A DNA stretch of 64,000 bases, taken from the NCBI GenBank assembly GCA_037962975.1, contig CM075670.1, positions 152,028,501 through 152,092,500 of the forward strand, written 5' to 3'. Of this stretch, positions 33,701 through 44,790 are shown piece by piece; the stretch's first letter is position 1; every line of letters starts with the position of its first letter. The position numbers and the translations under genes were made by a program. The notes below the pieces were generated by a model that saw nothing but the letters and a program-made list of their open reading frames with translations, had not been told where the DNA came from and searched no databases. Origin of the DNA: Clitoria ternatea. Lineage: Eukaryota > Streptophyta > Magnoliopsida > Fabales > Fabaceae.

Positions 33701-34649
33701 CCTTCTCTGAAATCCTTCGGTATTTATAAGAAATTTTTTTACTATGCATTTCATTATTTTAATATAAAAGTACTATACAATTTCTGAAATTTTCATTTCT
33801 GGTTACTATGCAAGTTTGAAATTTTCATACATGCACAGTGTTTTACATAGTAAATGTCGGCTAAATTATTAAGCCAAATAGTAACCATTCACTCGGTATA
33901 TTTTAAATATTCAAAATTAGTTCTTTTTAAAATTTAGCGATATTATATCAAACATCACTAATTTTATAATAAGTAATATAAAATTTAAATTTTAAAAATC
34001 TAAAATTTTCTGTTAATAAAAATTTATTGGTATGTTTCTGATTTTTTACGATTGATAAAAATTAAGATTTTACCCAAACCGATCATTTTTAGATAGGTCT
34101 ACTTGAAATGGATTTTAGAAAATTTTCTTATAATTTAAATTTACTTTCTTTGTAAATATTTTTAATTTTAAGTACTTTATATAAATATAAAATTATTTAA
34201 ATATATTTTTATTAAAATGTTTCCAAATTTTTGAAAAATTCTAAAAAATCATAAATAATACATAGATTAAAAATTTCTAAAGAACCATAGTCTAGTTCCT
34301 TCAAAAATTTATTTTAAAATTCTAATAAGAGTTAAATCATAAATATGAAAAAACATAAATATAAAAACATAAAATAAAAGTTGTGAATAATAAAGATATT
34401 AAAAATTCTTAATATAATTTTCTTAATTAGTGAATACTAATTACGTCATTTTAAAATCCTCATTCAAAATATATATTATTATTATTATTATTTTTATTAT
34501 TATTTTAAAAAACAAAATATTTAAATATAACTACCAAAATTTTATAAAAATATTAATTAGATAATAATCAAGTAACTAATAGTATGTGTTTTCTCATTAA
34601 AGAGATATTAATAGCTATATTCTATTTGAGTAGAAAATGGGATGTTACA
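30760..34649 (-). mobile_element. AT-rich 3.9-kb solo LTR
   Basis: On the minus strand it starts TGTAACATCCCATTTTC (34649) and ends AACGGGTGTTACA (30760), matching the start and end style of the chromovirus LTRs here. TTGA flanks it on both sides (30756-30759 and 34650-34653); with this 4-bp duplication removed the interrupted dyad array regains its 20-bp spacing. No primer site or coding domain is inside, so it looks like the product of LTR-LTR recombination. Very AT-rich, with an internal inverted repeat at 33190-33500. Confidence 0.75.
33190..33500. repeat. AGTAAATAGTAA-type tandem and inverted repeat
   Basis: The left half repeats a unit of about 27 bp (ATGAATAGTAATAGTAAATA) four to five times. 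From about 33380 the complementary words TTTACTATTTAAATAGTAAT and TTTACTATTC repeat, so left and right halves can pair as a long imperfect hairpin. Confidence 0.8.
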
Positions 34650-34834
34650 TTGACGCTTGAGCTTGAGTATAGTGTGATGGGTGGGATGAGTTATCCTGAG
34701 AATAAAGGTTAAAAACTTTAAACACACAAACTACTTGAATTGAAATCGACAAAATGAAAAGACAATATAAATGATTGGGTTGCATCCCAAAAGCGCTTGT
34801 TTATCGTCCCCAGCTTGACGTTTTTGAGGAGTTA
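34650..34834 (-). other. 3' flank of the Athila-like pol with end of dyad array
   Basis: Resumes the array (GACGCTTGAGCTTG at 34652). Then GGGTTGCATCCCAAAAGCGC at 34775-34794, a sequence that commonly follows pol in plant Athila/Tat elements. No env-like ORF is present. Confidence 0.55.
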
Positions 34835-36108
34835 TTAATATGGTTCCTGCAAATGAATGAGAGTGGTGAGCTTCTCCACTTCTCCTCCCAGATATGGTTT
34901 GAGTCTTTGGCCATTGACTACCCAAGTTCTTTCTGATTGAGGGTCCTGCAACTCAATGGCTCCATAAGACTTGACTTCTTTGACTATGAATGGCCCTGAC
35001 CATTGAGACTTCAATTTTCCTGGAAATAGTTTTAGTCTTGAATTGAAGGGAAGCACAAATTATCTTGGATAGAAGCTTTTCTTCAAAATGTGTTTATCAT
35101 GATAAGCTTTGATCTTTTCCTTATAAATCCTTGAAGATTCATATGCTTCCAATCTCCATTCTCCCAACTTCTGCAGCTAAATTTTTCTTTCTTTTGTGGA
35201 TTCCTCAGGGTCAAAATTGAGGAATTTCATTGCCCAATAAGCTTTATGTTCGACCTCCACAGGGAGATGACAACTTTTCCAATATACCAATTGATAAGGT
35301 GAGAATCCAGTTGGAGCTTTGAAAGTTGTCCTGTATGCCCATAAAGCATCGTCAAGCTTCAAAGACCAATCTTTTCTATTCTGGGAAACTGTCTTTTCCA
35401 AGATCCTTTTAATTTCTCTGTTTGACACATCAACTTGACCATTGGCCTGAGGGTGATAAGGAGACGTTACCTTATGCTTTACTCCATAGTGCTCTAAACA
35501 CCGTTGGAGTTGCATGTTGCAAAAGTGAGAACCTCCATCACTTATTAGCGCACGAGGAGCACCAAACCTACTGAAAATGTTTCTCTTAAGAAATTTAATC
35601 ACAGCTTTGGCATCTGCCTTAACACACACCATTGCTTCTACCCATTTTGAAACATAATCTACTACAACAATAATATATTCATTAGAACATGAAGTAGGTA
35701 ATGGACCAATAAAGTCCATTCCCTAACAATCAAAAACTTTCATTTCCAAGATAGTTATGAATGGCATCTCATTCCTTTTAGATATACTCCCTGACCTCTG
35801 ACAAGCATCATAATTCTGCATAAAATGTTAGCATCTTTAAATAAAGAAGGCCAGTAAAAACTAGATTGAAGGATTTTAGCCGTTGTTCTTTTTCCACTGA
35901 AATGGCCTCCATAGGCTGAGCTATGACAATGCCATAGTATGCTCTTAACCTCTTGCTGGGACACACATCTTTGAAGAATATTATCTGAACCAAGCTTAAA
36001 TAAGTATGGATCATCCCAGACAAAATGTCGTGCATCTTTTAGAAACTTCTTTTTCTGCTGCCATGTGAGTTCTTCCAGTACTACTCCACCTACTTTGAAG
36101 TTAGCCAT
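34835..36108 (-). pseudogene. Athila-like integrase, broken
   Basis: Minus-strand order: zinc module at 35755-36108 (CHSSAYGGHFSGKRTTAKIL, then a damaged CxxC), catalytic core at 35177-35719 (MDFIGPLPTSCSNEYIIVVV, VDYVSKWVEAMV, SRFGAPRALISDGGSHFCN, YHPQANGQVDVSNREIKRIL with D, D, E) and C-terminus at 34835-35056 (NSRLKLFPGKLKSQWSGPF, GAIELQDPQSERTWVVNGQR). HKAYWAMKFLNFD is typical of Athila. A stop at 35717-35719 boundary and shifts around 35060-35170 separate the three open pieces. It inserts element DNA; this copy is inactive. Confidence 0.88.
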
Positions 36109-36126
36109 ATCTGTAAACCATGGTTT

Positions 36127-36739
36127 TTATTGCACCAATAAAAGCTTTTCATCCAGGAATTCTTCATTTACTTCACGTTGTGACACTGTGACTTCTCTGT
36201 TAATTAGTCGAGATAAATGATTTACAAAGAAATTCTCACTACCCTTTTTGTCCTTGATTATTAGATTGAACTCTTGAAATAACAGAATCCATCTAATTAA
36301 TCTTGGTTTAGAGTTAGTTTTGTTCAACAGGTATTTTATGGTAGCATGATCAGTAAAAACAGTGACTTTGGAACCAATCAAATAAGATCTAAATTTTTCT
36401 AAGCCATACACTATTGCCAACAATTCCTTCTCAGTTGTTGCATAATTGGTTTGAGTAGGGTTTAAAACCTTGCTGGCATAGTGAATGACATCGAAAACTT
36501 TAGCTTTTCTTTGTCCCAGTACTGCTCCTATTGCATAGTCACTAGAATCTCACATAATTTCAAAGTCAAATTCCCAGTCAGGAGCAACTATCACAGGTGC
36601 ACTAATCAATTTGTTTTTCAAAGTTTCAAATGCATTCAAACAAGAATTATCAAAGTTGAAAGGAGTATCTTTGTTCAAGAGATTACTTAAAGGTCTTGCA
36701 ATCTTTGAGAAGTCCTGGATGAACCTCATTTAGAATCGT
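36127..36739 (-). pseudogene. Athila-like RNase H and C-terminal part of RT (right of the solo LTR in element order)
   Basis: RNase H at 36127-36423 reads AIVYGLEKFRSYLIGSKVTV, FTDHATIKYLLNKTNSKPRL and NHLSRLINREV. Upstream in element order (36424-36739) the frame gives YASKVLNPTQTNYATTEKEL and, next to the insertion point, MRFIQDFSKIARPLSNLLNK preceded by a TAA. The reading frame continues directly into 55003 onward when the inserted DNA and one GCATG are ignored. Confidence 0.87.
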
Positions 36740-36744
36740 GCATG
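36740..36744. repeat. Target-site duplication GCATG (left copy)
   Basis: Matches 55003-55007 and bounds the solo LTR insertion in the Athila-like RT. Confidence 0.93.
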
Positions 36745-38491
36745 TGTAACATCCCAAATTTTAAAATAGAGGATTAATTAAGGGAAATAAATATTAAGAA
36801 ATTGAATATAAGTTATTTGATGTCCCAAGATATCGAAAACAATTAAATTAAGAATTTTAGGGACTGTTGGTGATTTAATGAGACCGGTTAGGCTGAAAAT
36901 AAGCCCGGTTGAAATATGGGTGTCGAACCAAGTATTTCTGATTGAGATGATATTGGTCAGGGCTGTTGAGAATAATATTGGGAGTCCGAGTATATGTTCG
37001 GAATAATTTTCAGATAAAGTATTGAGCCCAAATAATGAGCCTGATAGTTGTAAAATGATGGGATTATAATGAATGGAAATAAAAATAAAGCAAAAAGCCC
37101 AAAACCCTTTCCCTTTTCATGTGAGTTGCTGAAGCTTTTAGAAGCACATTTCACTTCTTCTTCTTATTCATCTCTTTATCTCTTCTTCTTCCTCCTCTCA
37201 AACCCTAGCCAAGGTGGTGATTCTTCTTCCTCTATTTTCATTTGCAAGAAGCTTGGGAGGGGACCATAGAAGCTGAATTCTTCCTCCTCTTCTCCTTTAT
37301 TTCCGCAGCCCATCTTCCCTCCTCTTAGAACCCATTTCGTTTTAGGTGTGAGGTAAGTTATACTCACTCATTTGTTGAGTTTTGGCCATGGGTGTTTGTA
37401 TTTGTACTTGTGGGAGTAATGGGTGTAGAAGAGTGGTTAAAGAGAGAGTAATGAATGCTTGAACCCTAAGGTGGGAGGTCATAAATGTGAGTATTTATGA
37501 GGGGTTAATGGTGGTAGATGTATTTATGATGGTAAGAGATGAAGAAAGATAAGGCATTAATGAGAGTTATTGGGCTTTGGAGAAACCCTAGCTTTTAAGA
37601 ATTGGGGAAAGTTATGAATGTTGGTTGGATAGTGTAATTAAGAGCAATTACAAGCCATTGGATGTATGAGTGTTGGATGGTGTGGTATTTTGTAAGTGTT
37701 GGACTATTGTTGTTGGTAGTCCATTGAACATAATGAATATGGCTTAATGGGAAGGAATTCCTGAAGCCTAACAAATAATAAAAATGATGTCTATAACATG
37801 CCTAGCACATGTTGTAAAATTATAGATATTAATATGATTAAGTAGAATTGAAATAATGTCTTGAGTAGTTGATTGATTGGGATTCTATATGCATGTTAAT
37901 GTAGGATCCATTCCGAACGACAAGGTGGGTGCGTCTTATCAATCAGAATTCTTCTCTTGAGGTAGGAGAGGAGTCTTATGTTCTAAATGCATGAATTTGA
38001 ATGTTATTTGATTGCCATATGTATTGGTATGCATGTTAGCCTTGCTTGAGATAATATGAGAATTTGTCATGTGGTATATGGTGTGGGTAATGAGTTTGGC
38101 AACATGCTTTTGTGCATTTAGAATATTCATGGTGTGCTATATTGTGGTGTAGAATGATCAATGATATGATGTTATGCTTGTATCTACCATGAATGTATTA
38201 TGAATATTGATGATGTACGATAGAGAATGATTGAAGTCTTGTATTGATGATAAAGTTGAGAAATATGAGTGGGAACTATTGAGAATGCTACACAAAGATT
38301 TAAACTAATGAGAATAACCAACAATAATAAATCCACTGAAAACCTTGTGGTAATGTTGGTGATAATGACGATGATGATGTGTGATGAGTGGCATGTATAG
38401 GATGCATAGAGTGAGAAATGCATATGATCTGCATTTGCATCCATGGCATACTGCATAGCTGTCGTTGTTGGAACATTAAGGGAGTTCCCTC

Positions 38492-38625
38492 GGCCGACCC
38501 AGTGGGAGGGTGGCTCAGTGCACGAGCAAGTTTTATTTTCCCTGTGACTCGGTATGAAGTCACGAAGCCACCCATGTATTGCTTCGGGGAGCTACATGTG
38601 GCCGACCCTTGTGGGAGGGTGGCTC
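38492..38625 (+). repeat. Two 25-26 bp direct repeats in the solo LTR
   Basis: GGCCGACCC..GTGGGAGGGTGGCTC occurs at 38492-38516 and 38600-38625, 108 bp apart. Confidence 0.85.
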
Positions 38626-39082
38626 TTGATGAGTAGGTGACCCCGATGATCCTTGGGATCACAGATGCCATGATTTGATATCTGGCCGGACCGCAACACT
38701 ATATATTGATATGTTGTGTACCGCAGTCATGGTGAAAATGACCAGGTGTTGCATGATAGGCGATGCGGTTTGGTACCAATAAAATAATTGATGTATGCAT
38801 GCAATTTTAAGGATAAGTGTACACTTTTTACTACTGCAGTAGGGTATGGTTAGATGACCGTACTTGAATCCTACATTCGGTGTTTGTATTCCCATAGTCA
38901 TATCTGCAATTGTTGAAATGTTCCATTGTGCATATGCATTAGCTTAAGAGCATTTGCATATAGTGAGGAAGTATGCCAAAGGTGATGAGATATGATGAAG
39001 GATGTGATGAGGATGTAATGATATACTAAGACAACATAAAAGATATGAATACCAAATGATAGTTTTGTACGATATCCGAATT

Positions 39083-39087
39083 GTGGT
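39083..39087. repeat. Target-site duplication GTGGT (left copy)
   Basis: Matches 53407-53411 around the Ogre-like element. Confidence 0.93.
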
Positions 39088-39974
39088 TGTCGCGACCGGG
39101 ATCGCGGCAACACGACCGACCCTCAAAATGATTTTGGTTTAAAACATTGAACGTGTTTCGAAATCCTTTCGAAAAGAAAAATAGGGAGTCGCCACCTATA
39201 TTTTTAGGATAAAATATCGGGAAAACCTTTTATTAAAGCATTGGTCAAAAATGAAATTCCAAATTCGGGAGTCTAATTACAGGTGAGGAAGGTATTAGCA
39301 CCTCACAACTGTCCGTTATGAAAACGGTTACCTCAATATGATAGCGCGCATTATAATTAACTTAGAAATTATTTTAACTTTTTCATGAAAAGAAAGCATA
39401 CGAAATGACAAAATATACAAAAATAAAGAAAAAATTTTTACTTGAGATTAACAGGATGCTTCATCCAAATTAAACTCGCTCCACCCTTTTTTTTTAAAAA
39501 AAATGATGAGATTAACAGGTCGTCTCGTCCAAATTAATCTCGCTCCTCCTTTTTAAGAAAATAATAAAATGTATGAAACACCCATTCTTATTAATTTTTA
39601 ATATGAATCCTGGTGGGGATTGATTTAATTACCAGAAATTAATTAATAATTGAAAAGGAAATGGATTTATCAATTAACAGTTAATTAATTTTGACGGAAA
39701 AATAAATAATAACACAGATTTTAGATGAGGGACTAATCCGATCAATGGAAATTAATTACTTATTGAAAAGGAAACAGTTCCATCAAACAACAATTAATTT
39801 TATAAAAAAACAAATAATACAAGCATTAAAAAAATGAGGGACAGACTGGGACTGGTGTGATGAGAGAGAGAGAGAGAGAGAAAGAGCGCTGGTATTGGAG
39901 CTTCTGTTGAATTATGGGGCTGGATGGTATGGTGAGGATTTAGGAGGAGTTTAGTATTGGTTTTGAGGAGGAAG

Positions 39975-40385
39975 GGACGGTGTGGGTGAGGAGAAGGACG
40001 ATATGGGTGAGGAGAGAGGACGGTGTTGGTGTGGGGAGCTGTACGGTATGGAGAAGAGAGGGGACGGTGTTGGCTGAGAGGAGAACAGAACGATGTTGGC
40101 TTAAGGAGGAAGGGACGGTGTGGTGTGGGGAGCTATACGGTGTGGAGAGGAGAGAAGGATGGAGTGGTGTAGGAGGAGAGGGATGATACTGGGAGAGGGG
40201 AGAACATGATGGTATTGGTGAATTTAGGGGCTGTATGGTGTGAGCTAAAGAGAGAGGGACGGTGTTTGTGAGTTTTAAGGGGTTGTATGGGTTTAGGAGA
40301 GGGACGGACAGTGTTAGGAGAAAGTGAGGGTGTTGGGTGGAGAAGGAGAAGGACAGTGTTTGGAGAGAGGTGAAGGACGATTGGG
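39975..40385. repeat. Purine-rich degenerate minisatellite in the LTR
   Basis: Dozens of variants of AGGACGGTGTGGTGAGGAG with almost no C or T on the plus strand; the partner copy is at about 50600-51020. Plus-strand ORFs rich in Arg, Glu and Gly here are by-products. Confidence 0.8.
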
Positions 40386-41074
40386 GGTTTTTAAGACTGC
40401 TTCTTTACTTTAAAAAAAAAAGAAGCTTCAGAGTTCTCTTCTAATGAAGGCTTTTTCAGGATCCTCTTCTTCTCTTTTGTTGGGGTACTTATAGGAGTCC
40501 CCAGGTGTGCACTGATTGCTTGAACAGCCTGGCTACCAATAATTTTATGGGGAACAACAGCTGATGAATAACTTATTATTTTAATTTTGTTTGTTATCAG
40601 CCGCCCCACAAAATTAGGAAATCAACTTGGATGGTGTGTTGGAGAAACAGCCTGGATCTTGACAATCGTAGGGAATGGAGGCTAGTGGGAATTCTTTATT
40701 ATTTTCCTCCTTCATCTTGTTGTGAGCCGCCCCCCATAATTCAAGGATCCACTTGGATAGTGGAAATCCAAGTCAGCATGGGCAATCGGTGGAAATATGG
40801 AGTCGGCTTTCTCCTTCTCACTCAGATTTAGTGGATCAGTCAGTATCCTTCCATAGTGGGAAATAATCCGAGTGGAAAAAGTGTTGTTCATACACAAAAG
40901 ACCGAGTGAAAGCTTGCTCAATGTTGCTTTGCTGGTCGGCGTTGAGTTGCTGTGAGGAGAGTCGGTGTTGTTGTTGTGATTTATGGAGCCCGTGTGCAAT
41001 GGTGTGCAATTGGATTGAGTGGACGAGCAAAGCAATTCCGATTACTTTACTGATTGAAATATTCATTTGGAAAA

Positions 41075-41300
41075 GTGACTCAGAACCGATTAAAAAGTGA
41101 CTCAGAACTGATTGAAGAGTGACTCAGAACTGACTAAAGAGTGGCTCACTCAGTGCTGACTGAAGAGTGGCTCACTCGGTGCTGACTGAAGAATGGCTCA
41201 CTCGGTGCTGACTGAAGAGTGGCTCACTCGGCGCTGACTGAAGAGTGACTCACTCGGTGCTGACTGAAGAGTGACTCGGTGTTGACTGAAGAATGGCTCA
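41075..41300. repeat. 26-bp tandem repeat in the LTR
   Basis: Unit GTGCTGACTGAAGAGTGGCT followed by CACTCG, about eight units, some shortened. Partner copy at about 51710-51930. Confidence 0.88.
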
Positions 41301-41979
41301 CTCGGCATAGGTTCATGCCCTCCTTCTTTCTCATGTGACCCACTCAGGATCGGGAAGTTTTCATTCGAATGGTTCAATCGACACCTCCTGAAATGTTTCA
41401 CTCGGCTATGTCAAGGGAATTTAATCACTCGGAGAAACTTGTTCGGATTTGCTTGGGAGTCATTCAGTCGACTCTTTCTTCACTCTACTCGGACACATTC
41501 ATTCGGAAATCTGACTGGCTTCTCACTCAGAATTGCCTTCAGTCGTTAATCATGCCATTCGGTTGTACAATCGGGAGTTTTCCTTGTTTCTTGAATCAGA
41601 ATGAAACTTTGAGAAAATCTGACCACTCGGACATATTTACTTACTTTCCAATCAGGATAGTTTCATTCGTCAATCATCCTTTGGATGTATTAACTCGGAA
41701 CCGACCCTACATTTCAAATCAGAATGGTTTTACTTGAAAATCAATAGTTCAGATGAATTCACTCGGAGTCGGTCTTATTTTCCAATTAGGATGGTTTCAC
41801 TTGTCATCCATCCTTTGGATGCATTCACTCGGAACCGACCCTTTTCCCTACTCAGAATTTGGAACTCATCTTCAACAATGTTTCCCACTCGGATGTGTTC
41901 ATTCAGGAGTAATTCGATAGGAAGCCGGCTTTCTTTTCAATCAGAATTTGGGTTGACAATCAACCCTTCGGATTCATTC

Positions 41980-42300
41980 AAAGTCGGCCTTCTTTTCATT
42001 CAGAAGGGTTTCAATCGACAATCAGCCCTCGGATGTGCTCATTCAAGAGTCGGCCTTCTTTTCATTCAGAATTTGGAATTTGACAATCTGACAACTCGGT
42101 GCATTCACTCAGAAACCGGCCTTCTTTTCAATTAGAAGGGTTTCAATCGACAATCAGCCCTCGGATGTGCTCATTCAGGAGTCGGCCTTCTTTTCAATCA
42201 GAAGGGTTTCAATCGACAATCAGCCCTCAGATGTGCTCATTTAGGAGTCGGCCTTCTTTTCAATCAGAAGGGTTTCAATCGACAATCAGCCCTCAGATGC
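41980..42300. repeat. 66-bp tandem repeat in the LTR
   Basis: Unit contains GGGTTTCAATCGACAATCAG, CCCTCGGATGTGCTCATTCA and GGAGTCGGCCTTCTTTTCAA; about four to five units with one diverged insert (GAATTTGGAATTTGACAATC). Partner copy at about 52612-52930. Confidence 0.9.
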
Positions 42301-42777
42301 ATTTACTCAGGAATCGTCTTCAGAATGGTTCTTGAAAGGCTCATTACCAGTCGGACTTTTCCTTGCTTGAAGGGACATTTCCTTTGAAACTTACCACTCG
42401 AAAAAAACCCATCCTTTACTCGAGAATGCCATTTTCTCCGAATCAGACCACTCGGAGATCTATTCTTATTCAACAAATGTTCATTCAAGGGCTTCTTCTG
42501 CTCAGACAACAGTCTTTGGGACGGTATTTGTTCACAGTCAGTTCTTTTTCACTCAGAGTGGCTGCAACCGAGAGTCTTCCACTCGGCAACGTCTCCTTCA
42601 GAGACCCCCACTCGGAAATGATCGTTCCGAGTCCTCTTACTCGGAAATGATCATTTCTGAGTCAGATTTTTTTTTGGAATTCTTTTCACTTATGGATACT
42701 AATCGGAGCCTAAGACAGTGATGAAAATTCCCCATTCTTGGTGAAAGTTGACCGGACCGAAATAGGTGTTCACAGAT

Positions 42778-42788
42778 GCCCCTCTTTA
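42778..42788 (-). other. Polypurine tract of the Ogre-like element
   Basis: On the minus strand TAAAGAGGGGC lies just before TGTGAACACC, the LTR start. Supports minus orientation. Confidence 0.8.
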
Positions 42789-42959
42789 CTTCTTTTTCAT
42801 AAGAAAAGCATGAAGTTTCTTCTTGCTTTTGAAATGGAAAGGGAGTAAAGAAGTGAACCCCATCGTTGAAGTCATGCAGAATCCAATAACCAAGAAGGTC
42901 AGTATCGTTCCATTGAAGAATGAAGCAAGGCGTGGAGACCTAGGATTTGGCACTTGAAA

Positions 42960-43045
42960 TTCTTGCTTTCTCTCTTTTTTTTTTCTATTCTCTCTTTTCT
43001 TTTTCTTTTTTTTATTTTATTATTATTATTTTTTTTATTTTTTTT
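42960..43045. repeat. T-rich low-complexity tract
   Basis: Nearly uninterrupted T with some C on the plus strand (A/G on the element strand). Confidence 0.85.
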
Positions 43046-43389
43046 TGATAAAAGGTCCTAAATCTGGAAAAAAGAAGTGGGGCGGTGCTCCAGTTTTTAG
43101 CAAGAAGTGGTTAACTGGGAATTATCCTTTGAATGACATGAGGCGGAAGGATTGTCTTTCAGTTAACAAGAGGCGAGAGGATTGGGTGTCAATTCTCAAT
43201 CGATTGGAGATGAGGGGTGCCTCGTTCGACAACCGGAAGAAAAAAGAGTGCCTTTTTAGGTGACAGAAAGGTAAAAGGGTGCCATTTGTTTGGTGACAGG
43301 AAGGAAAGTAAAGGTGAGGGTGTTGCCTCCTGGTTGACTGAAAGCTAAAGAGTGAGGGTGTTGCCTCCCGGTTGACTAAAAGGTAAAGG

Positions 43390-43775
43390 GTACCATTTGT
43401 TCGGCGACAGGAAGATAAAGGGTGCCATTTGTTCGGCGACAGGAAGGTAAAGGGTGCCATTTGTTCGGCGACAGGAAGGTAAAGGTGCCATTTGTTTGGC
43501 GACAGGAAAGTAAAGGTGCCATTTGTACGGCGACAGGAAGATAAAGGGTGCCATTTGTTCGGCAACAGGAAGATAAAGGTGCCATTTGTTCGGCGACAGA
43601 AAGATAAAGGGTGCCATTTGTTCGGCGACAGGAAGATAAAAGGTGCCATTTGTTCGGCAACAGGAAGATAAAGGTGCCATTTGTTCGGCGACAGGAAGAT
43701 AAAGGTGCCATTAGTTCGGCGACAGGAAGATAAAGGGTGCCATTTGTTCAGCGACAGGAAGATAAAGGGTGCCAT
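43390..43775. repeat. 31-32 bp tandem repeat, about 12 copies
   Basis: Unit: GTGCCATTTGTTCGGCGACA then GGAAGATAAAG(G). The 31/32-bp length alternation comes from one G in the AAAGG(G) tract. The minus-strand ORF through it (NKWHPLSSCRRTNGT repeats) is a by-product. It sits in the 3' untranslated region of the Ogre-like element. Confidence 0.93.
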
Positions 43776-43779
43776 TTTT

Positions 43780-44790
43780 GGCAATCGGGGAAGAAAACCC
43801 TGAAAGATGCCAGCTTTGGCGATTGGGGAAGAATCTTCTTAAAGTGCCAGCTTTTGGCGGCTGGTTCCACTGGAGAAGAGAACTTGGGAAGTGCCAGCTT
43901 TGGCGATTATGGTTCCACTAGGGAAGAATTTAGGAAGTGCCAGCTTCGGCGATTATGGTTTTACTGGGGAAGGATTTGGGAGGTGCCCCAGTCTGGAAAG
44001 ACTAAAAGGATTTTGGGGAACTGCCCGTTGATTGGAAGAGGAGACACTTGGGGTGATGCCCCAGTTTGAGATGATTGAAGGTTGGTGAACTACCCCTTGA
44101 CTGAAAAAGGAATCTAGGGAGATGCTCCAGTTAGAATATGATTGAAAGAACCTTGAGGTACCGCCCCTTGATTAAGAGAGCAGATCTGGGGTGATGCCCC
44201 AGTTTGACATGACTGAATTTGGGATACTGTCCCTAGACTGGAAGAGAAATCTGGGGAGATACCCCAGTTTGAGCTATCTTGAAATTCAGGGTACTGTCCC
44301 CTGATTGGAAGAGAAATCTAGGGAGATGTCCCAGTTCAAGCTGTTTCAAAAATTCGGGGTATTGACCCTTGGTTAGGAGAGAGATCTAGGGTCCATCAGG
44401 GATGTATGGCGGGCTTACCAAAAGAGAGGAATATGGGTGGGAGTGCCCTAGTTCGAGTTGCTTGGGAAGTGTAATTCACTGGGGAAGGATTTGGTGATTT
44501 AGGGCACCGCCCCCTGATTGGGAATGGATTTGGGGTGATGCCCCAGTGTTTTTAGAAAGATTGAAAGATTTAGGGGTACCGCCCCTTGGATGAGGGAAGG
44601 ATCTGGGGTGATGCCCCAATTATTAGAAAGATTGGAAGATTAAGGGGTACTGCCCCTAGTTTAGGAGAAGGATCTGGGGTGATGCCCCAGTCATTGGAAA
44701 GATTGGAAGATTTAGGGGTACTACCCCTAAGCTGGGAGAAGGATCTGGGGTGATGCCCCTTGGCCGACAGAAGGCTGGGAAGTGATGCTC
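43780..44790. repeat. Degenerate repeats carrying a GGGGTGATGCCCC hairpin
   Basis: TGGGGTGATGCCCCA or close variants occur at about 44048, 44187, 44531, 44605, 44676 and 44748, with diverged forms at about 44110, 44252 and 44320. Between them are GGGGTACCGCCCC-type words. Each forms a short G/C stem with a 5-nt loop. Upstream (43780-44040) a related GTGCCAGCTTTGGCGATT repeat occurs about four times. Confidence 0.8.

Larger units (their letters stand above)
39088..42774 (-). repeat. 3' LTR of the Ogre-like element
   Basis: Contains a GA microsatellite (about 39865-39890), a purine-rich GGACGGTGTGG-type minisatellite (39970-40390), a 26-bp tandem repeat (41075-41300) and a 66-bp tandem repeat (41980-42300). 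All recur in the partner LTR. Confidence 0.92.

Noticed and set aside
30760..34649. DNA transposon with TGTAACA/TGTTACA inverted ends
   Set aside because: The ends match the TG..CA termini and start/end style of LTRs in this window, and no transposase is present; a solo LTR explains it better.
34650..34834. An env-like gene downstream of Athila integrase
   Set aside because: Only about 185 bp separate integrase from the dyad array; no ORF with signal or membrane segments.
39980..40186. Arg/Glu/Gly-rich ORFs in the purine-rich LTR segments (also 50612-50818)
   Set aside because: Low-complexity minisatellite translation.
41369..42335. Overlapping plus-strand ORFs in the Ogre-like LTR
   Set aside because: They follow the 66-bp tandem repeat and are antisense to the element; no homology recognised.
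43390..43775. CRISPR-like regular repeats
   Set aside because: Units abut without unique spacers, lie in a plant retrotransposon, and there is no cas gene.
43122..43784. A 220-codon minus-strand ORF with repeated NKWHPLSSCRRTNGT
   Set aside because: Translation of the 31-32 bp tandem repeat; open in multiple frames simply because the unit lacks stops.
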